A stretch of DNA of 64,000 bases from Waltergamsia citrina (lineage: Eukaryota; Ascomycota; Sordariomycetes; Hypocreales; Bionectriaceae): NCBI GenBank assembly GCA_022814615.1, contig JAKLNE010000021.1, forward strand, positions 428,712 through 492,711, in the 5' to 3' direction. The position numbers were made by a program, and so were the translations under genes. Positions 46,447 through 58,700 of the stretch are shown piece after piece (position 1 is the first letter of the stretch; each line of letters begins with the position of its first letter). Below the pieces are notes generated by a model. The model saw only the letters and a program-made list of their open reading frames with translations. It was not told the DNA's origin and ran no database searches.

Positions 46447-47487
46447 ATGTCACCAATACCTCCATCAAAGTCATTGACAACGCCTTCATCTTCACCATCA
46501 TCCCCGGTCCCGGCTGTCTTCTCATCACCCGAGTTACTCTGCCTCATTCTTCTCCAGCTCGACCAGCAAACGCTTCTGACCAGCGCACAGCGCGTTTGCA
46601 AAGCATGGAGCGACCAGATCCACTCCGCGCCGGTTTTACAGCGTCACCTCTTCTTCCGCGTGCCCACTCTGAAGCCTCAACATGACGGGACTCAGGATGC
46701 AGAGAGCCGAAGCGATGGGGGTGACGTCCCTCAACGAGTGCTCAACCCACTACTTACGGACAGATTCCCCGCCTGGTTTGAACGCGAGGCCCAGGTCGTG
46801 GACCCGAATGAGTTTGACGAAGATGCTGAGATGTTCAGGCTCCTCGTAGCTCAAGGGACTGACGAATGGCCCGGGCCCGAAGACAGCGGTGATGGTGATT
46901 ACAGCGGTGAGCCCTCCCGGCGGTACTCTGATGGGCTGTGGGAAGACCAGATGCAGCGCAATCGGATGTACGCGAGCTGCCAAACTTCATCCAGCCCGTA
47001 CCTTCTCTCAGACGCGTCATGGCTTCACATGCACGTCTCCGACCCCCCAGTCACTAAAATAGCCCTCTACCGTAGCATGGGAGGGTTCCGCTGGAAGCAA
47101 ATCACGGCCACACCGCTCAACTATCCAGAAGGTCTACGCATGGGCGAGTTCTACTCCATTGTGCTGGCGAATACGTGGGGCACAAGCGAGACTCCTCAAT
47201 TTGAAATCCAGTGGCCTCCCGCGTTGAAGGGGACAATCGATACGCGTCATGTTGAGACTGCTGCGAGGCAGCTTGGGCATGCCAACAATCCTGAATTTCT
47301 TGAGACGGGTAACTGCTGGGAGGAGGCGGGGGCTATGCAGGCCGATGTTCTCATCATGATGGCTCGCGCTCAGGATTGTGTTATAGAGCCACTTGTGAAA
47401 ACAGACAAGATTTTTCCGGAAAAGAAGTTCTTTGAGAAGGAATTTCCGGACGTCTTCAAACAGGTTGGCGAGATTCGCTGGGGCTGA
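46447..47487 (+). CDS. F-box protein
   Basis: Single-exon gene of 346 residues, ATG 46447 to TGA 47485-47487. After a Ser/Pro-rich start an F-box lies at about residues 24-58 (PELLCLILLQLDQQTLLTSA, then QRVCKAW), with the expected hydrophobic spacing and the W after CK. F-boxes dock to Skp1 in SCF ubiquitin ligases; the C-terminal part would choose the substrate. That part shows no LRR, WD40 or Kelch repeats, but contains the fungal block DPPVTKIALYRSMGG (residues about 200-215) seen in a large ascomycete F-box group of unknown targets. The extra GTG codon in front (46444) is not used. It is the last intact gene before the gene-poor right part. Confidence 0.82.
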   Translation: MSPIPPSKSLTTPSSSPSSPVPAVFSSPELLCLILLQLDQQTLLTSAQRVCKAWSDQIHSAPVLQRHLFFRVPTLKPQHDGTQDAESRSDGGDVPQRVLNPLLTDRFPAWFEREAQVVDPNEFDEDAEMFRLLVAQGTDEWPGPEDSGDGDYSGEPSRRYSDGLWEDQMQRNRMYASCQTSSSPYLLSDASWLHMHVSDPPVTKIALYRSMGGFRWKQITATPLNYPEGLRMGEFYSIVLANTWGTSETPQFEIQWPPALKGTIDTRHVETAARQLGHANNPEFLETGNCWEEAGAMQADVLIMMARAQDCVIEPLVKTDKIFPEKKFFEKEFPDVFKQVGEIRWG

Positions 47488-50400
47488 GTCGATGGATTGG
47501 GACACCCCAAGTTGGAGGCTTTTGCTACCGAAGCAGCTTACTATCCGTGGAGCTACATAAGAGACAACATTTTCTCCCGCGAAGGGCATGTTTGCTTGCG
47601 TGAATTCGAATACGAGAAGAGGAGGCAATGTGCATATAGAAAACTGTTGGGGGTCTGTACTTTCCCGTCTTCTTCCAATCCAAATCACGTCCTTTGGCAT
47701 ATTGTTGGGTGAATTCTTTCCCAACCCAACTTCTTATGACTCACTTGGAACAATCATGTCGGCACATGGCATCCTTGGACGGCAATGATCTCATAGTATG
47801 TGTCGATCTGATACAAAAGAGACCAGCAAGAAACGGGCAAGACTATCGGTGACGACACAGTGACCAGAGGTGCCAACTGATGTTTAAGTATAATGTCCCT
47901 TCTTGATCTCTCGGACCACCCTCATCTCTCTCTTTTTCTCTTTCTTGCTTATGGTTCCTCATACTCTATATATATGCTTACGGGCAAGCTGGCATGTTTT
48001 CAGGTACACATTCTGGTAGCGGGAGTTCCGCAACTAGAATACTGACACAATGTGCGCGCACAATGATCCAAAGTATGCCTCTCAGATGCCACTGAACGCC
48101 CGTGGAGATCCCGGTAGCAGCACCCAGAATGGCGAGAAGACAAGTACACTCATCCGAACGCTTGCAAAGATCCGATCTAATCGTTCCCTACCGCCAATAG
48201 CGTGGAAGTCGACCTTCTTCTTTTCCTCTTGAAGTTCCGGGCAGATCTATACACCCTGTTCCGGAGGGGGAGGTGCATGGCTTAAAGATATGCCATAAAT
48301 CAGTCAAGGCGATCATTTCATCGGCGTCCAATTCATTCGATTCATCGCAGACTTTCCAACGGAAGTATACCACTTTTCAGACAACTACTTGGCGAAAGGA
48401 ATACAAGGTACCCAGCAGCCAGTGCTGTCATCGCCCATACCGACAGCTTGCATCCCTCTAGGATCATGCGTCCAGACCTCAGCAAGGCTACTACAACCTT
48501 GGCAATTATTCCAGCGAATTTTTCAGAGCTAGAAGTGTATTTCGGCTTGGAGTGTAGCACCATCGTCCACCAGCGAGTACAGAATACACCCGCTCACGGC
48601 AGTCCCCTTATTGTCACAAGCGTTTCGCTATGGTTGATGGCCTCCTCTCTGTCCGGTCTGCTTCCACTTGAAGACTGTCCTGCTCCTGCTGAAGGTACTC
48701 TTGTCTTCTTTGTTGATAGGTTTTGGTTGTTTTTCGAAAGGTATCAACGTTTTGCACTTCGATTTGGTGTCGGAAACTTCAGCCCATGAAAGTCTTGTTG
48801 TTGTCTAGGTGACATTCTCAACCAATGATCCAACCACGTTCTTCCCTTGTGGCATTTCTTTTTTGGTTGGTCCCTACTTTCGCCTTACTCGGTCTACGAT
48901 ACAAACAGCAACGTCAGCAGTGACAGCAATGATAGCGGCGACAGAGCTACGAGAAGGATGCCGCCCAAATTAATAAGATTAATAAAAAAATTAACCAGAA
49001 GCTAGAATATAATTACAGCAGATTCCTTTCTTTATCGACAAGGGCAAGGCTTTTGACAACTACGGCAACTCGAATCATAGATAGGGATTGCTGGAGGTCG
49101 GGATTAGAGGCTGACTTATTTCCTCGTACCGATCCGGGACTCAGCTAGAAGCTTGACACACCAGAATCAAAGGGCCTCTTCCCATGTCCCCGGCTTATTA
49201 TCCATGGAATTTCACTTCACATAGCGCTTCTGACATTGCTTACACAACCTGGTCTGCTTCTATCTCTACACTTTTCCGCGATCGAAATTGCCGTGCCCAG
49301 GTCTCGGGGCACAACTGCGTATAAGTACCACCTGGAGCAGCGCCCATCCAGGCGCATTGCACGCGTTTGGGATCGGAGTCCCCTTTTGCTTTATAACTCA
49401 CCTCCAAGATATACCAGATCGTCCGCCCGTTCTCGGATACAAACGAGGTAAGTACCCGTAGGCGACGCGGACTAAAAGAGGCCTATACTGACGATCCCAT
49501 AAAGGACTACAGCACGGGCGGGCTTATATATGGACTGTTGTATCCGAAGACCCAGGGGCGATAGGTCGACAATTGAGCTCTTCAGACTTAGGCTGTAAGA
49601 CAGTAGCTGCTGATTGGCAGTATGTTCTTCATATCATGAGCTCCGGCTGGCAAATCCCTTCTGCACGTTGGCCAATGTTCTCCCGCTGAAAAGGCCCTTG
49701 GTATCACGGGAGCAACAGCGCTTGAAAACTCACTTTGCCTTTTCCTATTTCTTCTTCCTCATGTTTATCCGAAAAAAGATTGGTTGGATCCATGGGACTA
49801 GATTGGGCACATCTGGTCTTGGTGGCTTCCGTCACTCATCTGAAGATTGAGCAATCTCCGACGAAAACAAACCCCGGACGTGGAAAAGGCTTGAGAACCG
49901 GCGTCGACTTTCCCTCCCGAATTCATTAAATTCCACCATCTGCTCGCCGAGCACGTTCCACGTACTATCTCGGTAGTAATGGTCCTTTCAGGAAAATATA
50001 GCGCTCTGAATCCTAGCAACTTCCGTTCTAGTCCGACTTTTAAGAAAGAAGGGGCTCTCCCTGGGGGTTTGAGGATGCGCTCCTGGCAAAGAGACCGAGG
50101 GGAGTCGGCTGCGAAGATCCACGCCTTTATAAAACCCCAGAACGAAATTGGATTTCTAAGGAAAACATGAAGCAACCCTTCCCACCTTTTCCAATGGTAT
50201 GTACTCTCTGATTTGTAAATCTAGATGCCTTCCCGCTGTTTTCTCGTCGATTAGTCTAGCTAGCAAAAGGACGGAACAGATGAATGATCCGCTTGTAATC
50301 GTCCACGTCCCGAAGCCGGTCGATTCGCCGTCAGGCGCCATTGTTCTTCAGACACTGCTCAAAGCTGTTGGCACCGGGCTACGAATCGGAACCTCTCCGT

Positions 50401-52202
50401 GACCATGGACTTCGATAGCTGCAAATACTTAACAGTTTCGAGCTCTCGTTCAACCGCCATAAGCGCCACCCCATACATAAATGATGCATCAAGTCGACAA
50501 GAACGCAAACTTTTCACACGAGGACCACAACAGTTTGGTTACCATGGTCCAGGACGCCGTGGTCAAAGGCAAGATGGCGGCAACTGTCCTCGAGAAAGTC
50601 GTGCGTGGCCTGACGATTGATTCGCTGATGCGACAAGTCGGGAAGCACTGCGTCTTTGCCAGTGTTAGAAGACGTAAGGGGGGAGGGGCTGTCACCAGGA
50701 ATTTTAGGCTTTTGGGACGCAGTCAGGAAAACAGACAAGACCTTAGGATTCAGATCCTAGGTAGTAGCTATGTTTTGGGGATAGTCGCTGGATTCTCAAC
50801 AGTACAGGCTATTGTTATTTTAAACCACAAAGCTCAGGCTGTTGGAGTGTTCCCGAGTGTTAAAAAGTTATGGTAGAAGGCGACAACGAGCGGCTTGCAG
50901 ATCTGGTAGCCTCGACGTCCTTTGGTTTCAATTCACTAAGAACATCAATCTATGCCCCCTGCAAAAGCAAATGGTTGAGAGGGTCTTAGGATGGGGGATA
51001 CAAAACCACCGCTGGCGTGAACGCCATCACTTCCTACGCTTACCGCATGGATTTCTACTCGATATACAACCCTCGAAGCCCTGTTTGTTCTTTTACCCTA
51101 AACCTACGGTCTGATACCCTTCCCGGCACCTGTACGGCTCCAGATGCAAACTCTCTGTGTTCGTTGAAGCCGGCTATTCATCCGACGCCTCGCAGAGCTG
51201 TTCGCGCGCCCGAGACACTCGGCGCCGTGGCGCGTAACCTAAGTACATCGAAGAAGTGTACAATAGGTTCTGAATCTTGCAATGGAAGATGGTATGTTTC
51301 TAATCCACTTGTAATTGCCGACAGAAAGCTAACGACTAGTTAGATAGTTCATGATCATGGTACCTATCAAAGACTATCTGCCCAGTCGAGTAACAACAAG
51401 TTCCGCTGCCGAAATCACGTTGCTTTGATACGCATTTCGCTTTGCTTTAGCATCTCTCGGGAAAAACAAAGCCTAAACTAGGTTCGATGACAATCGACTG
51501 AGTTCGGCTAGGAATATTTCATTGAAAACGGCAGCCAAAGGATACTACGCTGCGCCTAGTCTGGGCGTTAGTCAAGACCACAACTACTGCGGGTGATTCC
51601 CTAGGCAACTGGGTGACAATTTGAACAATGCCTGGGCTGTATGCTAGCATCAAGGCGCCCCTTTTCTGCTCTGGCACGTGATTCGGTTCGTCCGGGGCTG
51701 AACAGACTTCACCACCGGTTTGTCCGCGTGTTGTTAGTAAAGACGTCATCAGAGCAATGGCGACGAAGCTGGAAATGATAAACTTGCAACAAACAAGGAA
51801 GGACATTGCCTACTACCTCTAAAGCAACTATACGACAGAGTCTTAGCATTTGCTTGCATTCTTTCGTGACTCGCCAGCAGGATCACAATGTTTCGCGGCG
51901 ATCCAGGCACACGAGCAAGCAAGCTAACTCTTACTTATATCCAATGTTCATCCTACCTCAGCTGTACTAGCTTTGCCATTGCATTCACCGATCCTGATTA
52001 CGTATCTATTATTTCGCTTTATACCTTGAATCCACTTTTCCGCGTCTCGGGTTCTTGATGTTTCAACTATGTCTATGTCAGGACGACCGGATGGGCTTCT
52101 CTGGGGACATACTACCCAACACAGGTACTACTCAGCGGGATCGCCCCCCTATACAAGAGACTGCGCTTTTCGGACTTGCTTCGTCATAGTCTGTCTTTAG
52201 TA

Positions 52203-52733
52203 ATGGATTCAGCTTCGTCGGATGAAGAATTTAAAGCCAGAGTCAGAGCCCGCAGGGTGGTTGTCTGAAACTTGCACGACTCCGTGAGACATACGACCGA
52301 GATTATCACCATAAGTGATGATGAGCCAGAAGTGCGCGAAGTGCTAGCAACGCAACCGCGGACCCTAGAACGCACGCCATCACAAGAGAGAAGGTGCAGC
52401 ACGCTGGCCGCTTCAAAACCCGCTGCAAAAGTCGCCAACAGTCCCCGACGCAATCTGACAGCACTACCTGGTTCTGTGATCAGGTTGCCTTACGGTCCTA
52501 ACTCGCGGTCTCGACGACCACTGGACGAGTCATCTCGGCTACGCGGTGAATTCCCCCCACCGTCAAGGGCCGGGACAGAACACGGTAGCAATTACATGAA
52601 CGACCCTCTGCATCCGCGCCGCAGCGGCAATCGGGGAGGCGGGGCCAGCACCGCTGCTACGGCAGTGCCTCCTGGCCCTCTTGGGGGAGCCAACTGGGTA
52701 TTCTCCCGAGTGCCTTGCCGCCGCTGCCGATGA
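52203..52733 (+). pseudogene. Open frame broken by one TGA, gag-like composition
   Basis: ATG 52203 opens a frame (MDSASSDEEFKARVRARRVV) that meets TGA at 52266-52268 and then stays open for 155 more codons to a TGA at 52731-52733. The product is basic, Ser/Arg/Pro-rich and turns Gly-rich before a Cys/Arg end. A C-to-T change at a CGA codon would explain the stop, as RIP or ordinary decay would produce. Composition suggests a gag-like or disordered protein, but no zinc knuckle was found. Confidence 0.3.
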
Positions 52734-55700
52734 CCCCTAGCAGGCGCCCAGCCGAGAGAGAAGCGGTGGAAGATCTCTACGACGGGATTGCGGACGACTT
52801 AGGATAAGCCTACAGGACGCCGGTAGCTCCCCAATAGCACCAACGCGTCTCACCAAATCTTCAGCCAAACTTGCCGTTCAGAACACGAAAGAGACTTAAT
52901 GCTAGACTCAATGAAGAGCGCAAGCTTAAGTAGAGATGCTCATCAACCCAACTCTACTAGCAAGGGACAGTTCTTGAGCGCTGAGCAGATGGGGCGACGA
53001 ATAACTGCTCTTACAATAGCGAGAACGGAAACGAACAATAAGCCTATTGTCAGAGGTCTTGGGACATCTTTTCGTTACGTTAGCTGATCAGACCTAGCTT
53101 GCTATTCAGCTTTCATCCAGGGTCTTGTGTCGAGTTGGTCAAAGGACCGCCTTGACAAGGCTGATGGAGGCAGTGTTATTCTTGAAACACCCTAGGGTGG
53201 TGTTGACAAACTGATCGATCGGTGGGTCAAGCAGATCAATCGTCGATTCTGCTATGCGAATCGACACAAGGTCTTGGAGACGAATAAGCGCTGCGTCACG
53301 ACTTAATAACGAGGCCTGCAGTCTTGAATCGTCCAACAAGACTTTGAAAACAAAGATCTTCTTAGCAGATTCTGAAATCACCTCCGAGAGTATGCTATGG
53401 TCACGTATCCCTGTCGACTTTAAGTGGCTTCGGCCTTATGAGCTTGTTACTCGCTCAGTGATATAGATGAGATGTGAACAAGCATTTTAACGGGCGAAAA
53501 GCCAATGCCAATCGAATCAATGGCAGATACGGATCTCTTGAGGCAACCTGGTGGCTTCTTTTGATCAGCACTCGCGCGCTAAAGTTTACTTCTATGGCTT
53601 CACCAAGAGACTTACAGGTCTGTAAGGTGATCATTCGAGAGTGTCGGGTAAGAAGCTGAATGGGGTTTCCTCGCCCAGCTAGAGGGAGTGGGAACTTCAA
53701 AAATCCTCTTCTCCGAAGAGATACGGGTTTCTATGTCTCTTCCAAAAAAGCTAGGAAGTTACAACTTTACTCTTATCCTAATAGCTCCAGCTAGCACTAC
53801 GAGCATCGAGCTCCGGTTATCTTTTAAGCAATTCGGAAGAAGACGCACAGGAGCTAGATCCACTCAGGAAGCGGGAGGAGGAAGTACTTGGCATCTTGGA
53901 AGCTGAGTCTGAGCTCCGTCAGGAGCTTGTCGCGGAGTGTAAGGCCCCTTTGCAAGCTGTTGTCGGCATTCGACTATCCGTATATTGCTAAACTGGTAAG
54001 CCTGATCCAGGGGCATACTTTTCTCTTGCCAGAGATAATTTCTGAGATTCTCTCATAGCTCGACGTTCATGATTAGCAATAAATTGTCACGCCTCCGATG
54101 GTTCACACCAAGCGTTTCGTCATCATCAAACATTACTGTCGGGAGTTTCCGAAAAGCGCAAACGACTTCCCACCGGGGACTTTATCTCAGAAAGACTTTA
54201 TTCTTACTATTTCAACTTACTTTCGGGCCTAATCTAAATCACAGGAAGAGGGGATGAATATTCAAACCGGCAGATGAACACCCACCTCATCACGGGGAAG
54301 CGCAACAACATTTCTATCTTGCATTACTCGACAGATGTCTTGCACGCGAATACTCTCATTGCTGTGATGAAGTTCCTGCAATACGCTCAGTCGCTTTGAG
54401 AGAGCATGGAATCAGTGAGAATCAACAGAGTTACTGCCTTGGACGACCTCACAGTGTTTGAGCAGCTCGTTCCTCTACCAGCCACGAAAGTCATCGTCGG
54501 AGATCAAGTGATTAACATGACCATGATATGTATGTCCAGTACCTATGGCTCTTAATGAATAGCCATAGGTTGGAAAACAACGTTCGACAAGAGGTGCTAA
54601 TAAGCGGAGGTAATGGAGGCCGATTATCTTTCAAGTGGGAGATGCAGATGCTAGCAACAATGTTCCACTTTCTATAGTACGAACCAGCGCCAAGTTTCGC
54701 ACGCCACAGCTCAACACGACCCACGAATCGCCGACGCAGTGGCCGCGATGACGGACATGAGAATGGAAAGATCAAGTGAGAGATTTAGATGCTAGCAATA
54801 TGTTAACCAACTATCGACGAAGCTCGAAGCATGAAAGTCACTGCAGGGCCACGAATGGATAGAATCTATCCTGCTCTTGGACACAGCGACAAGTATTGGC
54901 AATCAGAGCGAAGTCGAACGCGCCTACGAGTATTGGGTCGATCGACAGTTGGAGGATACAAGAGCTTTTGCAAGAGTGCATGAGGCTAGAATCAAATTAA
55001 ACGAATGTGCGCATGTGAAAGTCTTGAGAAGATGCTCTGACTTTGTCTTAGTGAAGCCGTACAGACTTCTTGATCGTCAAGGCTAGAAGAAAGAGAAGGC
55101 ATCAGACTTTTCAAAACAAACACAACGCGTCAATCTTGTTCTGCACTCAAATCTGCGGCAAGAACTACCTCCACAAACAGCCAGGGTAGCACCGGCGGGT
55201 TCAGTGCACAGGCCGCTCACTCTTCTTTTTTTTCCTCCCTAATTCCTTCTAAGATCAAAAAACTACCCACTACCTTGAAAATTTGCAATTTTCAACTGAG
55301 CTAGCTTGGGAGGAGACTTCAACCGCCCATATCTGGGGAGTGCGAACAATGCTAAAGTGGGTTTGCTCATCGAGTCGGTCACGATAGCACCATCCAACTC
55401 GATCTGGACAAGCTATGACAACGCAGGAAAGCCCTACAAAGAAGTGTCGAAGATAATGAAGTGACGAACAGACGAACAATCGGAATCAGCACGGAAAAAA
55501 CTTCTAACTTCCTCTCTTCTAACCCCGACCAACAAACCAGCGGAACACATTTGCCAATATTATCACCTTGTCCGAAGAAGATGTGAGAAACCCCTGACTT
55601 ACCAGTTCGCAGAGGCCGTGTATTTATGCGTCAGCATCACCCCTTTCAAACAGACGACAGCGAACGACTGGTATGGAAAGGGAATGGGGCCACGCCCTTG

Positions 55701-58700
55701 GGAATTGAGATCTTATAGAATGCCCTTCTCGCCTTAGAGCCGAGAACGATTCGTACAATTCTAAGATCAACAATGCTCTAAGCCACTCACAGAAGCATAG
55801 TTAACTGAACACGCAATCGACAGCGGGACTCGATGATGGCTAAAGTACCCATGTGTACACTATGGGACAAACTACGAAGTTGTTGGCCTTAAAGAGCTTG
55901 CTTTGGCCGATCTCAGGACTCTCTCCAAAGTCAATCTCGGCAAATCGCTCAAGCAGTTGACCTGGGTTAACTCCTTCACAACCGCTGCTCAGGTTGTCTA
56001 CACAACCACGCCTGACACTGACCGCAGAATGCGGAATACCTTTTGTGCTGTGGCCCTTTCTCCTTATCCAGTACTCTGAAATGCTATATAAGGCGCTGCT
56101 GAATTCAGATGGATCTTATGGGATCGCCAAGGGGAGATATGTGTTCTTATTCTTTGGCACCATTGTCCGAGCATCACGAAGCAAGAGCAACGGATTGATC
56201 GTCTGCAAAGAGATCAAGAGCTAAAGACATCCTGTCACGAAAGCCCGAAATCCGGCCAGCCCTCTTATTTAGTTCTCACCTAAGAATGCAAAGCGAGCGA
56301 GAATCCTATCATCATCAGATGATGGATGAGCTCCCGGCCAAGTCCATTGCCTCGATTCACTGCGTCACTGCCTCTGGCAGCCTCTTGAGAACCGAGAGCC
56401 GGGATAGCAGCCGGAGGAGCTCCCGCTGAGCCTGCCCAACCTTAGGAGAATGTGTCAGGACTGCCCTGAATCGAGTATTTGAAGAAGGGGAATCGCCCAC
56501 AGGGTTGAGTTTGCGGCCATCACGAAGCACAGACGTCTGTGCAAAGCTCAAATTGGGTAGACAGCCCTAGTCCCCCGGCGGGGATATTTCGCTTTAAGTC
56601 AACAAAGTTCTCGTTTCCACCGGCTCCAGGACGAATGCCTCACAGTACAGCAACTCGGCCTATTGTAATGAGGCTGTCCTTACCCAAGAGGATCCGACAA
56701 AGCGTGGAACATGATGTCCTGCAACTCTTTAATCTCGCCTCAGACCATCCAACGCCGTCGGACGACACGAGAGCAAGTTGCTTCGATCAACAACAGATTT
56801 CAAGAATACACGCCTTTTCATTGGTCAATATTAACAGCATTGAAGACTCGACTTCAAACCAGTTCTACATATTGACTGACAACTGAGGGCGCTGCTACCT
56901 CTACAATGAAATTCTCCCGCTCTTATCCGGTGGAAAAGAGCAGACCCCGACGTATGACAAGGGTCTTTGCGGCATTCAGATAAAGACTTATACATTTTCC
57001 CACGGTATAAGGAGCTATTACCGCTATCTTGGATTGAGTAAAAACGAGCAAGTACGGGCAGTGGTACACGTCTATATTTGCTTGAGAGCAACTTTCTATA
57101 TCGGCCAGACGACGATCACCAGCCTAACCGATACCATCACCGCATTGATTATTTGATGATGTTCCTCGTCTTTCCGGGACGGACAGCGATTCTCAAAGAT
57201 GTTCACAGACAATGGGCGCGCCACTCCCTGACAGACTGTGCACAGAGGCCATTCGACCTAGATACACAACTTCAAAGCTGGAGAAGTCGTCGTTGAATAC
57301 GAAATTGGATTAGAGCGCGCCTCTTAGGCTGTAACGATATGTAGTACTGCCTCAATACCCCAGTCACCGCCCCAGCTTTCCCGCCAGGCAATCCCCTTGG
57401 CTTCAGGCCCTAACGTAAGGGCTGCCACTGGAACGACAGTCGGTCACCTTCCGTGGCCACCCTGCCTCATCTTAGCACACAAGATGGTACTAGTCCTCTC
57501 AGGATTAAATTATCATTAAGCGATTCTGCCGGACGCTGAAGATTACCTTCCTAGCAGACTTAAGGGCCACCTTGACACGCTACTCAACTTACTGGCAGTT
57601 CCTGAAGATCTGCCTGAAGTCTCCAGTAACTTCAATCGCCAAACAAGCGATGAGAACAATCAAATACTACCTTATTGCTAATAATCCCTTAGAAAAGGAT
57701 AGAGCATTAATTAAAAGCGAATCTGCATCATTTTGGTCGTACGAGCCATTCACGCGCACATAGCTAGGGGCTCCTGGAATGGGACACCAGGCCGCTCGCA
57801 CAAGACTCGCAAGCAGACGTCGACATGCTACGTGTGCTGCGCGTAGATGTGGACGAACCGAGCCCAAGATCAGTACGCCTTAGATGTTCCACTCTCACCA
57901 GGGCAGAATGGAAGTTAGGTGAACCCAGTCATCTTGTTCGAGAGCGCGATCCGAGATAACCTCGTTGGCCACTTCTAAACCCGCTTACTTCCACAAAAGA
58001 TAGAAGCACCCTTGGCGGATTGTATCGTCTAGTTTCTAGAAGATAAGTCGTGGTGTCACACGACCCATGGGCAGCAAGGCTATATGTCAGTACCCAAATT
58101 TTCATCCGCCATCTTAGCAGGATACATCGACTTCGTGGACAAGTCGATATTCAGAGTCAGAAGTGCGACAGGCATTAAGGCTCTGCCGACGTACCACTGA
58201 AGAATACTCTTAACTTCTATGACTGTGGCAAAGCACCACTAGCGCTGCAAATTCTCGAAGTACGCACGCAACAAGCATTTTCGCCTAGTTCCGCATTCTG
58301 CCGGGCAAAAGAACTTGTATACTCGTTCACCCCAAGGTGCAAGGCGCACTCAAGTACCGACTGCAGAAGCTTAAGAAGTCCGATGCCTGCTCCCGGCTCT
58401 TGGGCGACCGACAGATTGTCCACGTGATGAACCCAGGTATACGCATCTCATCCTAGCCTCGGGGGTTGAAGCAACTTCGAGCGGGATGATACTGAAGCTC
58501 ATGATCACAACCGAGGAAATGGCTAAAGAGTCGGATCTGGACGGCTATTTTTAGCCATTTCCCAAAGAGAGCGAGGAACTAAGCTGGTCTAGATTGTATG
58601 GGTCAATGTGCAAAGCCTTATCGTATTTCCGGTTAACCATCATACAAGCTGTGGTCAGATCGTCCCACTTCAGGCTCCGGACGATAGCTTCTTCACGCAA

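Noticed and set aside
50481..50876. 131-codon + frame in the right tract
   Set aside because: No recognisable domain or splice structure; surrounding sequence is closed in all frames.
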